DNA of 64,000 nt. Origin: Paramecium sonneborni. Lineage: Eukaryota; Ciliophora; Oligohymenophorea; Peniculida; Parameciidae. The stretch covers positions 378,551 through 442,550 of the forward strand of contig CAJJDN010000067.1 of the NCBI GenBank assembly GCA_905182985.1, written 5' to 3'. Of the stretch, positions 25,601-39,116 are shown piece by piece. The notes beneath the pieces are model-generated. The model saw only the letters and a program-made list of their open reading frames with translations. It did no database searches and was not told where the DNA came from. The position numbers were made by a program, and so were the translations under genes. Numbering within the stretch: position 1 is the first letter of the stretch; each line of letters opens with the position of its first letter.

Positions 25601-28025
25601 GATTTGAAATATAATTTATGGGGAATTGGTCTAATATAAAATGCTTATTCATATTTTTAGTAAAATGCTGAACATCCTGATTTTGATAAATGGGTACAAT
25701 ATTTGTTATCAAAATTATTAAATTATTTACCAGTCTTAAGTAATATTAGTGATGATGATAATAATAAAATTATTTTAGATGATTAGAAAGGAGGTATATT
25801 ATTAGAATTTGATTAAACATTTAAAAAAGTATTTACATTAAAAAATACATTGTTTAAACTCTGTGCAAAATTTATTAATTATTTAGCTGTTTCTAAAAAT
25901 ATTAGTGTGTTTGATTAAGTTATAATTTAAATAAATTAACTCTTAAAAAAGAATGAAAATGGAATATATGATATTTTGAATATAATTTTGAAAGAATATC
26001 CCATATCTTTAGCCCCTATAAGTGGTTTTTTAACATTGAAAGCTATTAAAAAGTTAACTGCAAAAGATCCTAATATAGCATAAGCAGCAAGTAAATTGTT
26101 TGGATTTTTAATTCCAATATTAACAATAATGGAAGTACCATATTGTCCGATATCATAATCTTTGATTAGTAAGTTTTAAAAAGCAAAGGAATTTTAATTA
26201 GGTTTTGGTAAGATGACTAAAGTAGAATATAAAATTGAAGGAGGTATAAAGGATCGTTCAATTCTAAGAGATTATTAATGGGATGGTATAAGATGGTTAG
26301 GATTTCTAATTAAATATAATTTACATGCTGCATTATGTGATGATATGGGATTAGGAAAAACAATATAAACATTAGTTGTTTTAGCAAATGAAGTATTTAA
26401 AAGAAAGAATGAAAATTTGATTTCCCTTGTTGTTGCTCCAAGTACAGTTGTAGATCATTGGTATGCGGAGACAAAAAAGTATATAAGTAATTCTGTTTTA
26501 AAACCACATATATATGATGGTGTCTTTTAAGGAAATCTCATTATGGTATCTTATAATTAACTACTTAAACTAAATCAAAATTTTCTTAATCAAGAGTTTT
26601 ATTTTCTCATTTTAGATGAAGCTCATATATTAAAAAACAGTAAAAATAAGACAAGTAAAGTCATACGAAGCTTAAAAGCAAAACATAAAATTGTTTTGTC
26701 TGGAACTCCTGTTTAGAATCATCTTTTAGAATTGTGGTCACTTTTTGATATTTTATTACCAAATTATTTAGGAGATGAAGAATATTTTAAAAAGAATTTC
26801 TCTAAAGCATTTCACACTAATATCTTTTCATTAACTGAAGATGAAATCTTATTTGATGAATAATAAATTAAAACATTAAGATTACTCCATAAGAAAGTAT
26901 TACCTTTTATAATGAGAAGAACTAAATAAGATGTATTACCTTAATTACCTGCTAAAATTATAGGAGATTATTATTGCTCTCTATCAGAACCATTGCAATC
27001 TTAAATTTATCAAATTTTAGAATCAAATTCATTTTCAAATGATATTGAATAATAAATTACTAAAACTTAAGGAGAGTAAAAAAATAAAGTTTGTGAATCT
27101 GTTCTAAAATTATTACATAAATTGAGATAAGCTTTAGATCATCCTATATTAGTCAAAAGTGTAGTTTTATAAAATAAAAGACCTAAGAAAAAGGTTAAGA
27201 CTGAGAATATTGAAATGCTTGCTGAATAAGAAATAAATTAATTGTTGGATAAATAAGAAAAACCAGAAAGTTATTCTCATTCAGGAAAGATGATTGCTTT
27301 GAAAGATATTTTATAATAATTAGGATTTCAATCAACAGATGATACACCTTAATAGTAACCTTAAGGTGATTAAATTACAATATATACAAATTTTAATAAA
27401 GTCTTAGTATTCTCTAGATTTAGAGCTGCCTTATAATTAATAGCTGAATAATTATTAAAAACCCAGTTTCCAGGATTATAATATTTAATTTTAGATGGAA
27501 GTGTTCCATAAAATTAAAGATTTCCTTTAGTAACTAAATTTAATGAAGATCCAGATATAAGAGTATTACTACTAACAACATAAGTCGGAGGTTTAGGATT
27601 GAATTTAAGTTCAGCAAATATTGTAATAATGTTTGATCATGATTATAACCCTGTTAATGATCAATAGGCTATGGATAGAGCTCATAGAATTGGATAAAAA
27701 AATGTTGTTTAAGTTTTTAGATTGATTGTTAAAGATACCTTGGAAGAAAAGATTATGGGAATTCAAAGATTTAAATCTGCAATATCTAAAGCTATTGTGA
27801 ATTAAGATAATGCTTCATTAAAACAAATGGAAAAAACAGACTTATTATCTATGTTGGAATCTAATGCTTAAGGAAATAATAAAGGTATTATAATATTTTT
27901 TATATTTTTTAGAAAAAAATTCTGAAGAAGAACAAATTGAAAAGTTAAGTGGTCCATATTCAAAGATTTTAGGATAACTTAAATTAGATTTATTAGAATA
28001 ACTTAATTTTGACAAAGAATATTGA
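22700..28025 (+). CDS. Mot1/BTAF1 SNF2-family ATPase
   Basis: ATPase that removes or redistributes TATA-binding protein on promoters. The N-terminus begins with the Mot1-type HEAT solenoid (INKLFALFNDFKNQQ..., then AQDPRLRLEHSQIAAAII). A long alpha-helical region follows. The C-terminal SNF2 core has Walker A DDMGLGKT (about 26338), DEAH (about 26615), LSGTPVQNH, HSGKM, VLVFSRF, TTQVGGLGLNLSSA and DRAHRIGQ. These are the helicase motifs I-VI in order. The length (about 1,750 aa) is close to human BTAF1 and yeast Mot1. Short introns include a 25-nt one near 22936-22960 and one near 27885-27912. The start is ATG 22700 and the stop is TGA 28023. The target TBP gene is not in the window. Confidence 0.93.
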
Positions 28026-28379
28026 TATTTTACATTAATTGTATATTTTCATATCCTTAATCAATATTGTCTATTAAAAAAAAAATAAAGCAATAATACA
28101 TTCAAATGCTTCTATTGCAAATAATTATTGTAATTCAATTTGAATTTTGTTATAAATAATTCAAGTATTATATTTTAAACATAAAAAGAATTTTTATTAA
28201 TGTAAACAAACAATTTATTTGATTTTTGTATTCCAAAGAAATTTTTTTATAACTCCTAAAGGAAATATATGAACTATTTTACTTAATAATATATTTGTTT
28301 GATGTTTCAATATCATAAACATTTTGGAATATACAGTTTGAGATTATATATTTAATATTTAATTGATCTCAAATAGAGG

Positions 28380-29582
28380 ATGCTAGAATAATCAGGACAC
28401 ACAAAAGCCCATTCAGAAGGTTTTTAGACTGTTTTTGAGTCTGATTTGGAAAGTTTACAAAAGTTTAAGTTAAATCTAAACATATAGAAGACCAAAATCA
28501 AGTTCTTAAGAAAACTATAGAAGATTATTTGAGATAACAAAAGATTGTTCTCATTAACAATTACCTCAAGCTAATTCAGATGAAATTCCCGAATTCGATT
28601 CTTTGGAGGATTCTTTTTAAATTACACCTTCAATGTGTACAAATAAATCAAACAAACAAAGTTAAGAACGTGAAGAGAAATTATTTGAAAAAGAACTATT
28701 ATAACCTTTGAATGAAGATGACTATTAGTTAATAATAAAGAGTGAAAAAGTGTAGTGCTAATTGCCTCCAATTATGATGAAAAATGGGGGATGCTACATT
28801 GGATATTGGTACAAAAAAAAACCTTCGGGTTAAGGAGAATATAAATTTGCAGATTCAAGTAGATATAATGGTGAGGTAATAGAACTTGCAATAAATTTAG
28901 TGGAATAATGGATATGCAAGTGGAAAAGGCAAATTTATTGATGCAGAAGGTGGATATTATTGTGGAGATTTCCATCTGAATTATATGCATGGCAAAGGTG
29001 TATATAATTATGTTGATGGTTCGATTTATGATGGTAGAAATATGTTTAAATTTTATGAAGGATAGTGGTTGAATGACAAATATAGCGGATATGGTATTGA
29101 AGTGAAAAGCGATTCTCATTACAAAGGTATTTTACTATAGCGATATAAGGTTAATTTCGAAATGGTTTGAAACATGGTTAGGGGATCTTAATTTTTAGTA
29201 ACAAAGAAAAATATGAAGGTTCATTTATCAATGGTCAATTTGAAGGAAAAGGAACATTTGTAGTTTTCATAATAATATTATAAGATATGGCCAGATGGAA
29301 GAAGATATTAAGGAGATTGGAAAAATGGAATGATGCATGGTTAAGGAATTTTATAATGGCAAGATGGTATTTTCGGTTATAAATACTTTAGGTAGAGTTT
29401 ATGTTGGATAATATGTAAATGATAAGAGATAAGGTTTCGGAACATTTCAATTTGCTGATGGTCGAAAATACTCAGGTTAATGGATGAATGGTTTATAACA
29501 TGGAAGTGGAGAATTTATAGAATCACATGGATAAGTTACTAAAGGAGTATGGAGAGAAGGTAAATTATTTTCGCTTATTTGA
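28380..29582 (+). CDS. MORN-repeat protein
   Basis: A 359-aa protein: five introns of 23-25 nt removed leave exactly 360 codons from ATG 28380 to TGA 29580. The first 140 residues are polar and disordered. The remainder is a run of about nine or ten MORN repeats of the form YxGxWxNGxxHGxGxxxx, for example YQGDWKNGMMHGQGIL and YSGQWMNGLQHGSGEF. MORN repeats form elongated beta sheets that scaffold membrane-cytoskeleton junctions; in ciliates such proteins are often cortical or ciliary. No catalytic domain is attached. Its stop lies 23 bp from the stop of the convergent SDR-SCP2 gene. Confidence 0.92.
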
Positions 29583-29605
29583 TTAAATAATACTTATTAT
29601 ATTTC

Positions 29606-31012
29606 TCATAATTTTGCTTGAGAATATTTGGCAAAGTTTTCTGGGGTTGGAGGAGGAAATAAACTTGGTGTAAAAAGTGTTCTAAAAAGATATTAAACTT
29701 ATATTTTTACGCTTTTTTCATATTTCCTTTGATTTTCATTAATCCTTTCAAGAATGCTTCATTAGCTTACAACTTACCCTAACAAACTCTTTCAAAATCA
29801 TCATCAACCATATTGAATGTAGCATCAGCTGATTCTTTTCCTTCTTTAATTGAACCTTAACCATTTTTTAAATCAATAACCCAAGATTTAATAACTGGAC
29901 CTCCTTTTTAGGTAATAATTTCAAAATTAAAAACTCCTTAAACTTTTGGAATTAATTCTTTTCCTTCTCCTCTATCCAAAAATGCTTTCATCAAATTGAA
30001 TATTTTTTCAGCTTTTAAAGTTACATTAGTTGGTTAAGTATTCTATGATGGATTTATTTATTTAGTTTTATCATCTTTTTATTATTTAAGAAATTCTTCT
30101 TTGTTAAAGAATATTTCAAATATTTCAGTTGAAGTCAAAGGATAATAAACATTATTACCAAATCCCGAGACTTCATCCCATTTACTTTTAACATCTTCAG
30201 GAGTAAATGGAGTATCAAAAAAATATCCTTAGTTTCTTTACCATCTTAATTTTGAAATATATCCAGCTCCTAATTCAAAAATAGATCCTGTTTCTTTGCA
30301 ATCTTCATGAGATAACCATGCTACAAGTGGTACTATATACTCAGGTTTAAGACTTTAAAGAATTTCCTTACTCATTATAGTTTCTGTAAGTCGACTGGCA
30401 GCAACAGGACAAATAGAATTTACAAAGATATTTCTTTTTTATCCTTCTTTTGAAAGTGCTAAAGTAAAGCCATGTGTTGCTAATTTAGCTGAACTATAAT
30501 TTGTCTATCCAAATACACCATATACACCTGATGCTGAAGATGTATTTATTATTCTTCCATATTTCTATTCTCTCATATATGGCCATGCTGCTTTAGTACA
30601 TGCATATGTACCTTTAAGATGAACCTATAAATTTCTACATAAAAAATAATACTTTATATATTAAATCCCAATCTTCATCTTTCATTTTTTCAAAAGAAAC
30701 ATCTCTTAAGATTCCTGCATTATTTATTAAAATATCAATTTTTCCAAATGTTTTTATTGCAGTTTCAATTATTTTTTCACCAAACTCAACACTGTCATAA
30801 TTTGCAACTGCAATTCCTCCTGCAGCCTTTATTTCATCAACAACTTTATCTGCTGCTGAAGATGAAGCACCTGTTCCTTTCATTGAACCACCTAAATCAT
30901 TTACAACTACTTTTGCTCCCTTTTTTCCATAATAAAGAGCATATTCTTTGCCTAAACCATTACCAGCTCCAGTTATAACTACTACTTTTCCATCAAATCT
31001 TAATCCACTCAT
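29606..31012 (-). CDS. Peroxisomal SDR-SCP2 multifunctional enzyme
   Basis: A 449-aa enzyme: two introns (about 28 nt near 30642, 29 nt near 29684-29712) leave exactly 450 codons. It resembles the N-terminal dehydrogenase of peroxisomal multifunctional enzyme 2 (HSD17B4): start [18 protein letters not shown] (Rossmann), [15 protein letters not shown], then Ser in [10 protein letters not shown] and the YSSAK catalytic Tyr-Lys. After about 300 residues comes an SCP2 sterol-carrier domain ([27 protein letters not shown]). The C-terminus is -AKL, a peroxisomal PTS1 signal, exposed only after splicing the last intron. The hydratase-2 domain found between these two in animals is absent. It should oxidise 3-hydroxyacyl-CoA in peroxisomal beta-oxidation; that role is inferred from the family. 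Confidence 0.92.
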
Positions 31013-31224
31013 ACTTATTTTATGTAATTCAAATTCTAGGAGATATTGAACATTATATAGATAGTCATTACAAATCGTGCGTCATTTCTTTTGTTATGAT
31101 TCAATTATTTTATAGTATATTATGTAAAAAAATATAATAATTTTTTAATGTATTACGTTTATTGGTTCTCTAAAATATAAATATGATATAAAGCTAACCT
31201 TAACAATCTTAATTCTAGAAGAGA

Positions 31225-32881
31225 ATGTAAAAAATTAAAGGCTTTTTGAATTCTGAATCCAATTTTTCTCCTCTCGAAGAAATCACAGAAAGGAAAACTA
31301 AAACTCCCCTTTTAACACAATATCAATAGTAAAGTTCTGACTTAAGCGATCATGACACACAATATAATAATGTTGAAAATAATCAGATTGGATTGAAGAA
31401 TAACAGCTTCTTGGATGAATACACTCTAGGGGAGAAATTAGGAGAAGGTACAAATGGAGTAGTGTGGTTGTGTTGGCCTAAAAAAGATGATAAAGTGAAA
31501 TATGCAGTTAAAGTGATTCCGACTGACGATGAAGAAATAATTAATATTGTAAAATAAGCATTCATCAATTCACAATTACTAAAAAGCCCGTTTATAGCAA
31601 AATGTTATAAATTGTTCATTGAATAAACAAAGTTATATATGTTAATGGAATGGGTGCCATGTTCTAGTTTAGAGACTCTTTTAAAACAGAATTAAAAACT
31701 AAAAGAAAAACAAGTGTAATAGATTGCCTTGACTTTACTGAAAGCAGTAAAATGCTTACATAAAGCAGGTGTCTGCCATCGAGACATCAAGCCAGATAAT
31801 ATTTAAGTTTTTAAGTAATGATAATCTTTTTATACTTAGAGATTACTAGATCAAGTTGATTGATTTTGGTGTTTCTAGAAGATTTGTTACCATTAATTAA
31901 AATACATTAAGGTACAATCGTAATAAAATGATGACAATTACTGGGAATATCCATTACCGAGCACCAGAAGTTTATAGAGATTATGGATATGATTCCCAAA
32001 TTGATTTATGGTCAATAGGCGTAGTGATATATTAATGTCTTACTGGTATATTACCATATTCTTCTGAATACACTGGAGATTTAATTGAAATTCTTTCTTA
32101 AAAGTAATTCATAAAAACTATTGTAGAGAACCACAATTAAAACCCTTCCATCATTAAGCTTTTTTAGATTTACCCACAAGTTGTAGAGATTTCATTAAAA
32201 GATTAATGATGTGGAATCCTTTAAAAAGATTGAATGCTTCAGGTACTTACCTGTTCTAACTTAGAGGCATTAAGGCATATTTGGGTGCCTACCCATACAT
32301 TACCAAACAAGATTAAAATTGTAAAGGATGATATTGATGTAAGTAAGAGTAGTCAAAATAGTGATCTATACAATAAAACTCTTATTAATTCAGCAATGAT
32401 GTTGAATCAAGAATTAACAAATACACTTACAAAGAGTAGAAAATTTGATGCAATTTAAGAGGAAGAGACTCCAAAAGAGTTAAATAAAAGTTTAGAAGTT
32501 TCAATAAATGCTTTACACAATACTTAAGATAGTTTGAAATAGAAATTAGAATAATTCAAATTATAAGCTTCAACTTAAATTCATTAAAGAGTTGGTGAAA
32601 AGAAGGAAACTATTAAATACATTAATACTATTACAATCTTTGAGAGTGAAAAAAACATGAGTATTGATGATTTGAATCCAAATATGGAAACTTCAATAAA
32701 TGTTAGAAGTTAACATATAAAACCTTGCAAGAATATCAAAGAGTTATTTGGATTAAATTTATGCGTAAGTTAAGTATCATTAACATAAATTGAAGACTTA
32801 CCTGAAAATGATATTTAATTATTTCAAAGTAAACAAATTGATCCTGATCTCTTAGATTAGCTCTCATAATTTGAATAATGA
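31225..32881 (+). CDS. Ser/Thr protein kinase, CAMK-like
   Basis: A 528-aa protein; introns of 25, 23 and 22 nt (near 31815, 32105 and 32241) give exactly 529 codons to TGA 32879. The kinase domain (about residues 65-330) has GEKLGEGTNGVV, YAVKVI, HRDIKPDN, LIDFGVSRRF and GNIHYRAPEVY, then DLWSIGVVIYQCLTG. A Gln/Asn/Ser-rich tail of about 190 residues follows. The APE motif is intact and all catalytic residues are present, so it should be active. The substrate class is unknown. Its last 185 bp reappear after the N at 33904. Confidence 0.9.
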
Positions 32882-32936
32882 AATGATTATATTTTTATAA
32901 GTCACTAAATTAATAATATATATTGTTAAGATTAAT

Positions 32937-33698
32937 ATGAAAAGCTCAAGAAAAGAGACTTAAAAGATGAAAGCCTTTAATATTCTTCATCTTGAACATG
33001 TAGCCAATCGAATAGATTAATTACTCAATCCTACTTCTAGAGAATAATTCACTTAAGTGAGATAAATCAAACCAGGAATCAAATTTGTTATTAACAATAA
33101 ATTGACGCCTTATAAGTAAAGATAATCAGTTTTTGAATAAATTTAATCTTCCAGATCTAGCATTATTCAAACTTAAGACAGATAAAGAAGGTAGCATAAT
33201 AACTCTTCAAAAAGTTCATCTTTTTTGGAAAAAAAAATAAATTAATTAAAAAAAGAGCTTGGCAATTTATAAAAAGCTAGACTATTTGAAAAAAATAAAC
33301 CTATTCATTCTGTTCATAAAATGGCTCTCTATAATAATTTATAAGAGATTCAGGATCAAAAATTGCTAATAATAGACAAGAAACCATAATCAGCTAGGAA
33401 AGTTATTGATAAATCTATAGAGGAGTTGAATGGTCCTTTGAAAAAGAAGCCACAATAACATATGTTTTTATAAAATATTGTTATCGAAAATTCATCAAAT
33501 CAATTAGAACCATCTGTTATTTGTATACCAACACCAGAAATAAAAGCAAAGGTGAAATTGATTCCTACTCATTAAAGAAGTGTTAGTTAAGGTTTGATAA
33601 CCCAATAAAAGAGACCTGTAAAGATATGGAACAATGATCTTATTGAATTTAAAGGTTGGGATGTAGAAGAAGAAGATGATTACTTAAGATTAGGATGA
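32937..33698 (+). CDS. Uncharacterised basic protein, 253 aa
   Basis: An intronless frame from ATG 32937 to TGA 33696. The product is rich in Lys, Gln, Ser and Ile, with a short coiled coil in the middle (KKINQLKKELGNLQ) and an acidic end (GWDVEEEDDYLRLG). No domain recognised. It sits 55 bp after the kinase stop and 25 bp before the proteasome start on the same strand. An identical copy follows the N at 33904 and is probably the same gene counted twice. Confidence 0.75.
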
Positions 33699-33723
33699 AT
33701 TTTAATATTATTTTTTTTAAATA

Positions 33724-33903
33724 ATGTCATACGACACAGCACTTACAGTATTTTCTCCAGATGGTTAATTATTTTAAGTAGAATATGCAATGGAAGCTGT
33801 AAAAAGGGGTCTCTGTTGTGTTGGTGTAAGAGGAAAAGATGTTATAATATTGGGAGTGGAAAAGAAAGCTACATCAAAATTGTAAGATGTTAAAACAATA
33901 AAG
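33724..33903 (+). CDS. Proteasome alpha4, 5' part cut off at N
   Basis: The first 60 codons of the gene described at 34932-35679, identical to it, ending abruptly at the N in position 33904. This is a truncation made by the assembly, not a biological pseudogene in my reading. Confidence 0.85.
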
Positions 33904-33904
33904 N

Positions 33905-34089
33905 TAAATGTTAGAAGTTAACATATAAAACCTTGCAAGAATATCAAAGAGTTATTTGGATTAAATTTATGCGTAAGTTAAGTATCATTAACATAAATTG
34001 AAGACTTACCTGAAAATGATATTTAATTATTTCAAAGTAAACAAATTGATCCTGATCTCTTAGATTAGCTCTCATAATTTGAATAATGA
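33905..34089 (+). pseudogene. Repeated 3' fragment of the protein kinase
   Basis: A copy of the last 185 bp of the kinase gene (same as 32697-32881), without start or catalytic domain. It exists only because the 1,207-bp segment is present twice around the N. Best treated as an assembly duplicate. Confidence 0.8.
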
Positions 34090-34144
34090 AATGATTATAT
34101 TTTTATAAGTCACTAAATTAATAATATATATTGTTAAGATTAAT

Positions 34145-34906
34145 ATGAAAAGCTCAAGAAAAGAGACTTAAAAGATGAAAGCCTTTAATATTCTTCATCT
34201 TGAACATGTAGCCAATCGAATAGATTAATTACTCAATCCTACTTCTAGAGAATAATTCACTTAAGTGAGATAAATCAAACCAGGAATCAAATTTGTTATT
34301 AACAATAAATTGACGCCTTATAAGTAAAGATAATCAGTTTTTGAATAAATTTAATCTTCCAGATCTAGCATTATTCAAACTTAAGACAGATAAAGAAGGT
34401 AGCATAATAACTCTTCAAAAAGTTCATCTTTTTTGGAAAAAAAAATAAATTAATTAAAAAAAGAGCTTGGCAATTTATAAAAAGCTAGACTATTTGAAAA
34501 AAATAAACCTATTCATTCTGTTCATAAAATGGCTCTCTATAATAATTTATAAGAGATTCAGGATCAAAAATTGCTAATAATAGACAAGAAACCATAATCA
34601 GCTAGGAAAGTTATTGATAAATCTATAGAGGAGTTGAATGGTCCTTTGAAAAAGAAGCCACAATAACATATGTTTTTATAAAATATTGTTATCGAAAATT
34701 CATCAAATCAATTAGAACCATCTGTTATTTGTATACCAACACCAGAAATAAAAGCAAAGGTGAAATTGATTCCTACTCATTAAAGAAGTGTTAGTTAAGG
34801 TTTGATAACCCAATAAAAGAGACCTGTAAAGATATGGAACAATGATCTTATTGAATTTAAAGGTTGGGATGTAGAAGAAGAAGATGATTACTTAAGATTA
34901 GGATGA
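34145..34906 (+). CDS. Second copy of the 253-aa protein gene
   Basis: Identical in frame and apparent sequence to 32937-33698, offset by 1,208 bp. Because it lies in the direct repeat around the N it is probably the same locus assembled twice. Confidence 0.65.
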
Positions 34907-34931
34907 ATTTTAATATTATTTTTTTTAAATA

Positions 34932-35679
34932 ATGTCATACGACACAGCACTTACAGTATTTTCTCCAGATGGTTAATTATTTTAAGTAGAATATGCAATG
35001 GAAGCTGTAAAAAGGGGTCTCTGTTGTGTTGGTGTAAGAGGAAAAGATGTTATAATATTGGGAGTGGAAAAGAAAGCTACATCAAAATTGTAAGATGTTA
35101 AAACAATAAAGAAAGTATATTAATTGGGTAAATTATTCATTTAAATATTTATAGATAACAATCTCTGCATGACCTTTTCTGGATTAAATGCAGATGCAAG
35201 AATTTTAGCAAATCAAACTAGATTATAATGTTAACAATACAAGATTTATTATGAAGATGATCCTTCAGTTGATTATATTGCTAAATTTACTAGTTAGCAA
35301 TAACAAAAATTTACATAAAGAGGAGGTGCTAGACCTTATGGAATTTCAACTCTTATTGCAGGATTCACTAATGGTAAACCTAAACTATTTTAAACTGATC
35401 CTTCAGGAGCTTGCTCGGAATGGAAAGCTACTTCTTTAGGAAAGAGTGCCAAATAAGTTAAAGATTTCTTAGAAAAACATTGGAGAGAAGGATTACAAGA
35501 GAAAGATGCTCTTTTACTTACTACCAAAGTATTTTTTTATTTTATTTTAGGCTTTAATGGATGTAGTTGAGAGTGGCAATAAAAATATAGAATTATGTGT
35601 TATTAGAAAGAATGAGTGTTGGTTTTTGAATGAAAATGAAGTTGAAGAGTTAACAAAAATTACAGCTCAATTATAATGA
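34932..35679 (+). CDS. PSMA7: 20S proteasome subunit alpha type 7 (alpha4)
   Basis: A structural ring subunit of the 20S proteasome, 232 aa. The N-terminus [20 protein letters not shown] is the alpha-subunit signature, followed by [51 protein letters not shown] and [13 protein letters not shown]. The start and the GVEKK block fit alpha4 (PSMA7) better than other alpha subunits. Introns of 27 nt (near 35128-35154) and 22 nt (near 35530-35551) leave exactly 233 codons to TGA 35677. Alpha subunits lack the catalytic N-terminal Thr, as here. Confidence 0.93.
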
Positions 35680-35971
35680 ATTGATATCATCAAGTTATTT
35701 TGAGAACAAAATTCATTTTTTTACTTTTTTATCGTTTCTTCAAACTTTTTTTAAATTACGATTAAAAATAAAATTTTCACTAAAAATTCTTTTATACAGA
35801 ATCAAACAATTGAGTTTCATTTAAATTGTATATGAATGAATAACAAATTTCTTTCAAAATTTACATTGAAATGTTCCAATATATTTTTATAATGTGTACT
35901 GAATCTATGAATATATTTATATAATAAGAAGATAATTTTCATTAATTGTTTAATAAGTAATATTATAATTA

Positions 35972-37573
35972 ATGAAATAAGAATCTTGGGATGATTTGCA
36001 TCTTGCTAATGAAAAATCAATAACAAAGATTTTAGAGCCAGGTGAGTAAGTTTTATTTTCAAGTTTGCTGTATAAATTTAATGAGGTGAATAAAAGATAA
36101 GAAAGAACGATTCTTATAACAACTCATAATCTATATAATTTATCGAAATTGACTGTAAAGAGAAAAATCCCAATCAAAAGAGTTTATGGGATAACAATAG
36201 GTTTGATTGGAACAGAATTTGTAGTGCATGTTCCTGAAGAATATGATTATCGATATTCAAGTTCAGAAAGGAGAGATTTTGCAGTTCTGTGCATAATAAA
36301 GGCTTATTGTCAATAACACAAAGGAGCAGCACTTCCGGTATTTTATAAAGATGAACTTACTCTTACTGCCTATACAACAACAAAAGTAGATAAAAAAAAG
36401 GGAATCAATAGGTTACCAACAACAGGATCAGAATTAATGAATGAAGATTAATTTAGAAAAAGATTAGATTCTTAAACAGAGGAACGATTATAAACAAGAG
36501 CAAAGACATCAACTCTTTATGCAAAATAGAAAGGTGAAGTAGTCACAATAGATGATTTTGATTTAATTAAAGTATTAGGTAGAGGAGCATATGGTAAAGT
36601 TATGTTAGTTGAAAAAAAGAGTGATAAATAATATTATGCACTAAAATCTATTCGAAAAGAAGATGTTGCAGATCCTGAATAATTAGAACATACTAAAACT
36701 GAAAGATTAGTTTTAGCACATGTAAATCATCCATTTTTAGTCTCTTTGCATTGGGCATTTTAAACACCTGAAAAATTATTCTTTGTTACTTAATTTATGA
36801 AAGGTGGAGAATTGTTCTAACATCTTAAACATGTTAAAAGATTTGAAGAGAATAGAACTAAATTTTATGTTTCGGAAATTGTATATTATAATTTATTATT
36901 TTTTATAGATTTTGGCATTAGAACATTTACATACAAAGAATATAATATATAGAGATTTAAAACCAGAAAATGTATTATTAGATGATTAGGGTCATATCTG
37001 TTTAACTGATTTTGGTATGGCTAAGATGTTAAAATAAAATGAATTAGCTAAATCATTTTGTGGTACACCTGAGTATTTAGCACCAGAAATTCTTCTTGAA
37101 ATTGGTCATTCTATGGCAGCTGATTGGTGGGCTTTAGGTATACTCACTTATGAAATGCTATATGCACTTCCTCCATTTTATAATAAGAATTAAGATCTTA
37201 TGTTTAAATAAATTTAAACTAAAGATATAAATTTTCCTACTACTCCTTAAATTTCTAATGATGCAAAAGATTTCATCTAAAAAGTAAGGTTATATATAAA
37301 TTTTTTTAGTTAACTATTAAAGATCCAAAACTTAGATTAGGATACAATAAAACTGATGATGTCAAAAATCATCCATGGTTAAAGGGTGTTAATTGGGATA
37401 AACTATTAAAGAAAGAAATTGAAACTCCTTTTAAACCATAAATTTAAGGAGAGGCATGGCTCGAAAATTTTGATAAATAGTTTACAGCAGAAGAAGCTAT
37501 TAATTCATATGCACCTGAAAATAATTTAGTCAATTAGGATGAATTCAGAGAGTTCGACTATTATTAAAAATGA
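35972..37573 (+). CDS. TH1-domain AGC protein kinase
   Basis: A 515-aa protein; introns of 28 and 26 nt (near 36880 and 37286) leave exactly 516 codons. Residues of about 20-130 resemble the myosin tail-homology-1 (TH1) lipid-binding domain ([39 protein letters not shown]). The kinase domain starts [20 protein letters not shown], then [46 protein letters not shown]. An AGC C-terminal tail follows with turn-motif-like [10 protein letters not shown] and the hydrophobic-motif region FREFDYY. The TH1 domain suggests recruitment to acidic membranes. Its stop is 23 bp from that of the convergent MAP3K-like gene. Confidence 0.9.
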
Positions 37574-37596
37574 AATATATATCAAGTAGAATTGAA

Positions 37597-39047
<1,451 letters not shown>

Positions 39048-39116
39048 ATCCCCTAACTTAGGGATGGAATTCATTATGTAATATTTAATATATTTTTATA
39101 TTTTCCAATGATTGCT

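Larger units (their letters stand above)
32697..35111. repeat. 1,207-bp direct repeat around a single N
   Basis: Positions 32697-33903 and 33905-35111 appear identical wherever I compared them, separated only by the N at 33904. The unit spans the kinase 3' end, a whole 253-aa gene and the first 180 bp of the proteasome gene. The second unit alone runs on into the complete gene. This is the pattern of two contig ends that overlap but were joined across an artificial gap rather than merged. Confidence 0.92.

Noticed and set aside
28772..29119. Minus-strand ORF of 115 codons inside the MORN gene
   Set aside because: Antisense shadow of the strongly supported MORN repeats.
30748..30978. Plus-strand ORF inside the SDR gene
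   Set aside because: Antisense shadow; Leu/Gln/His composition and no independent support.
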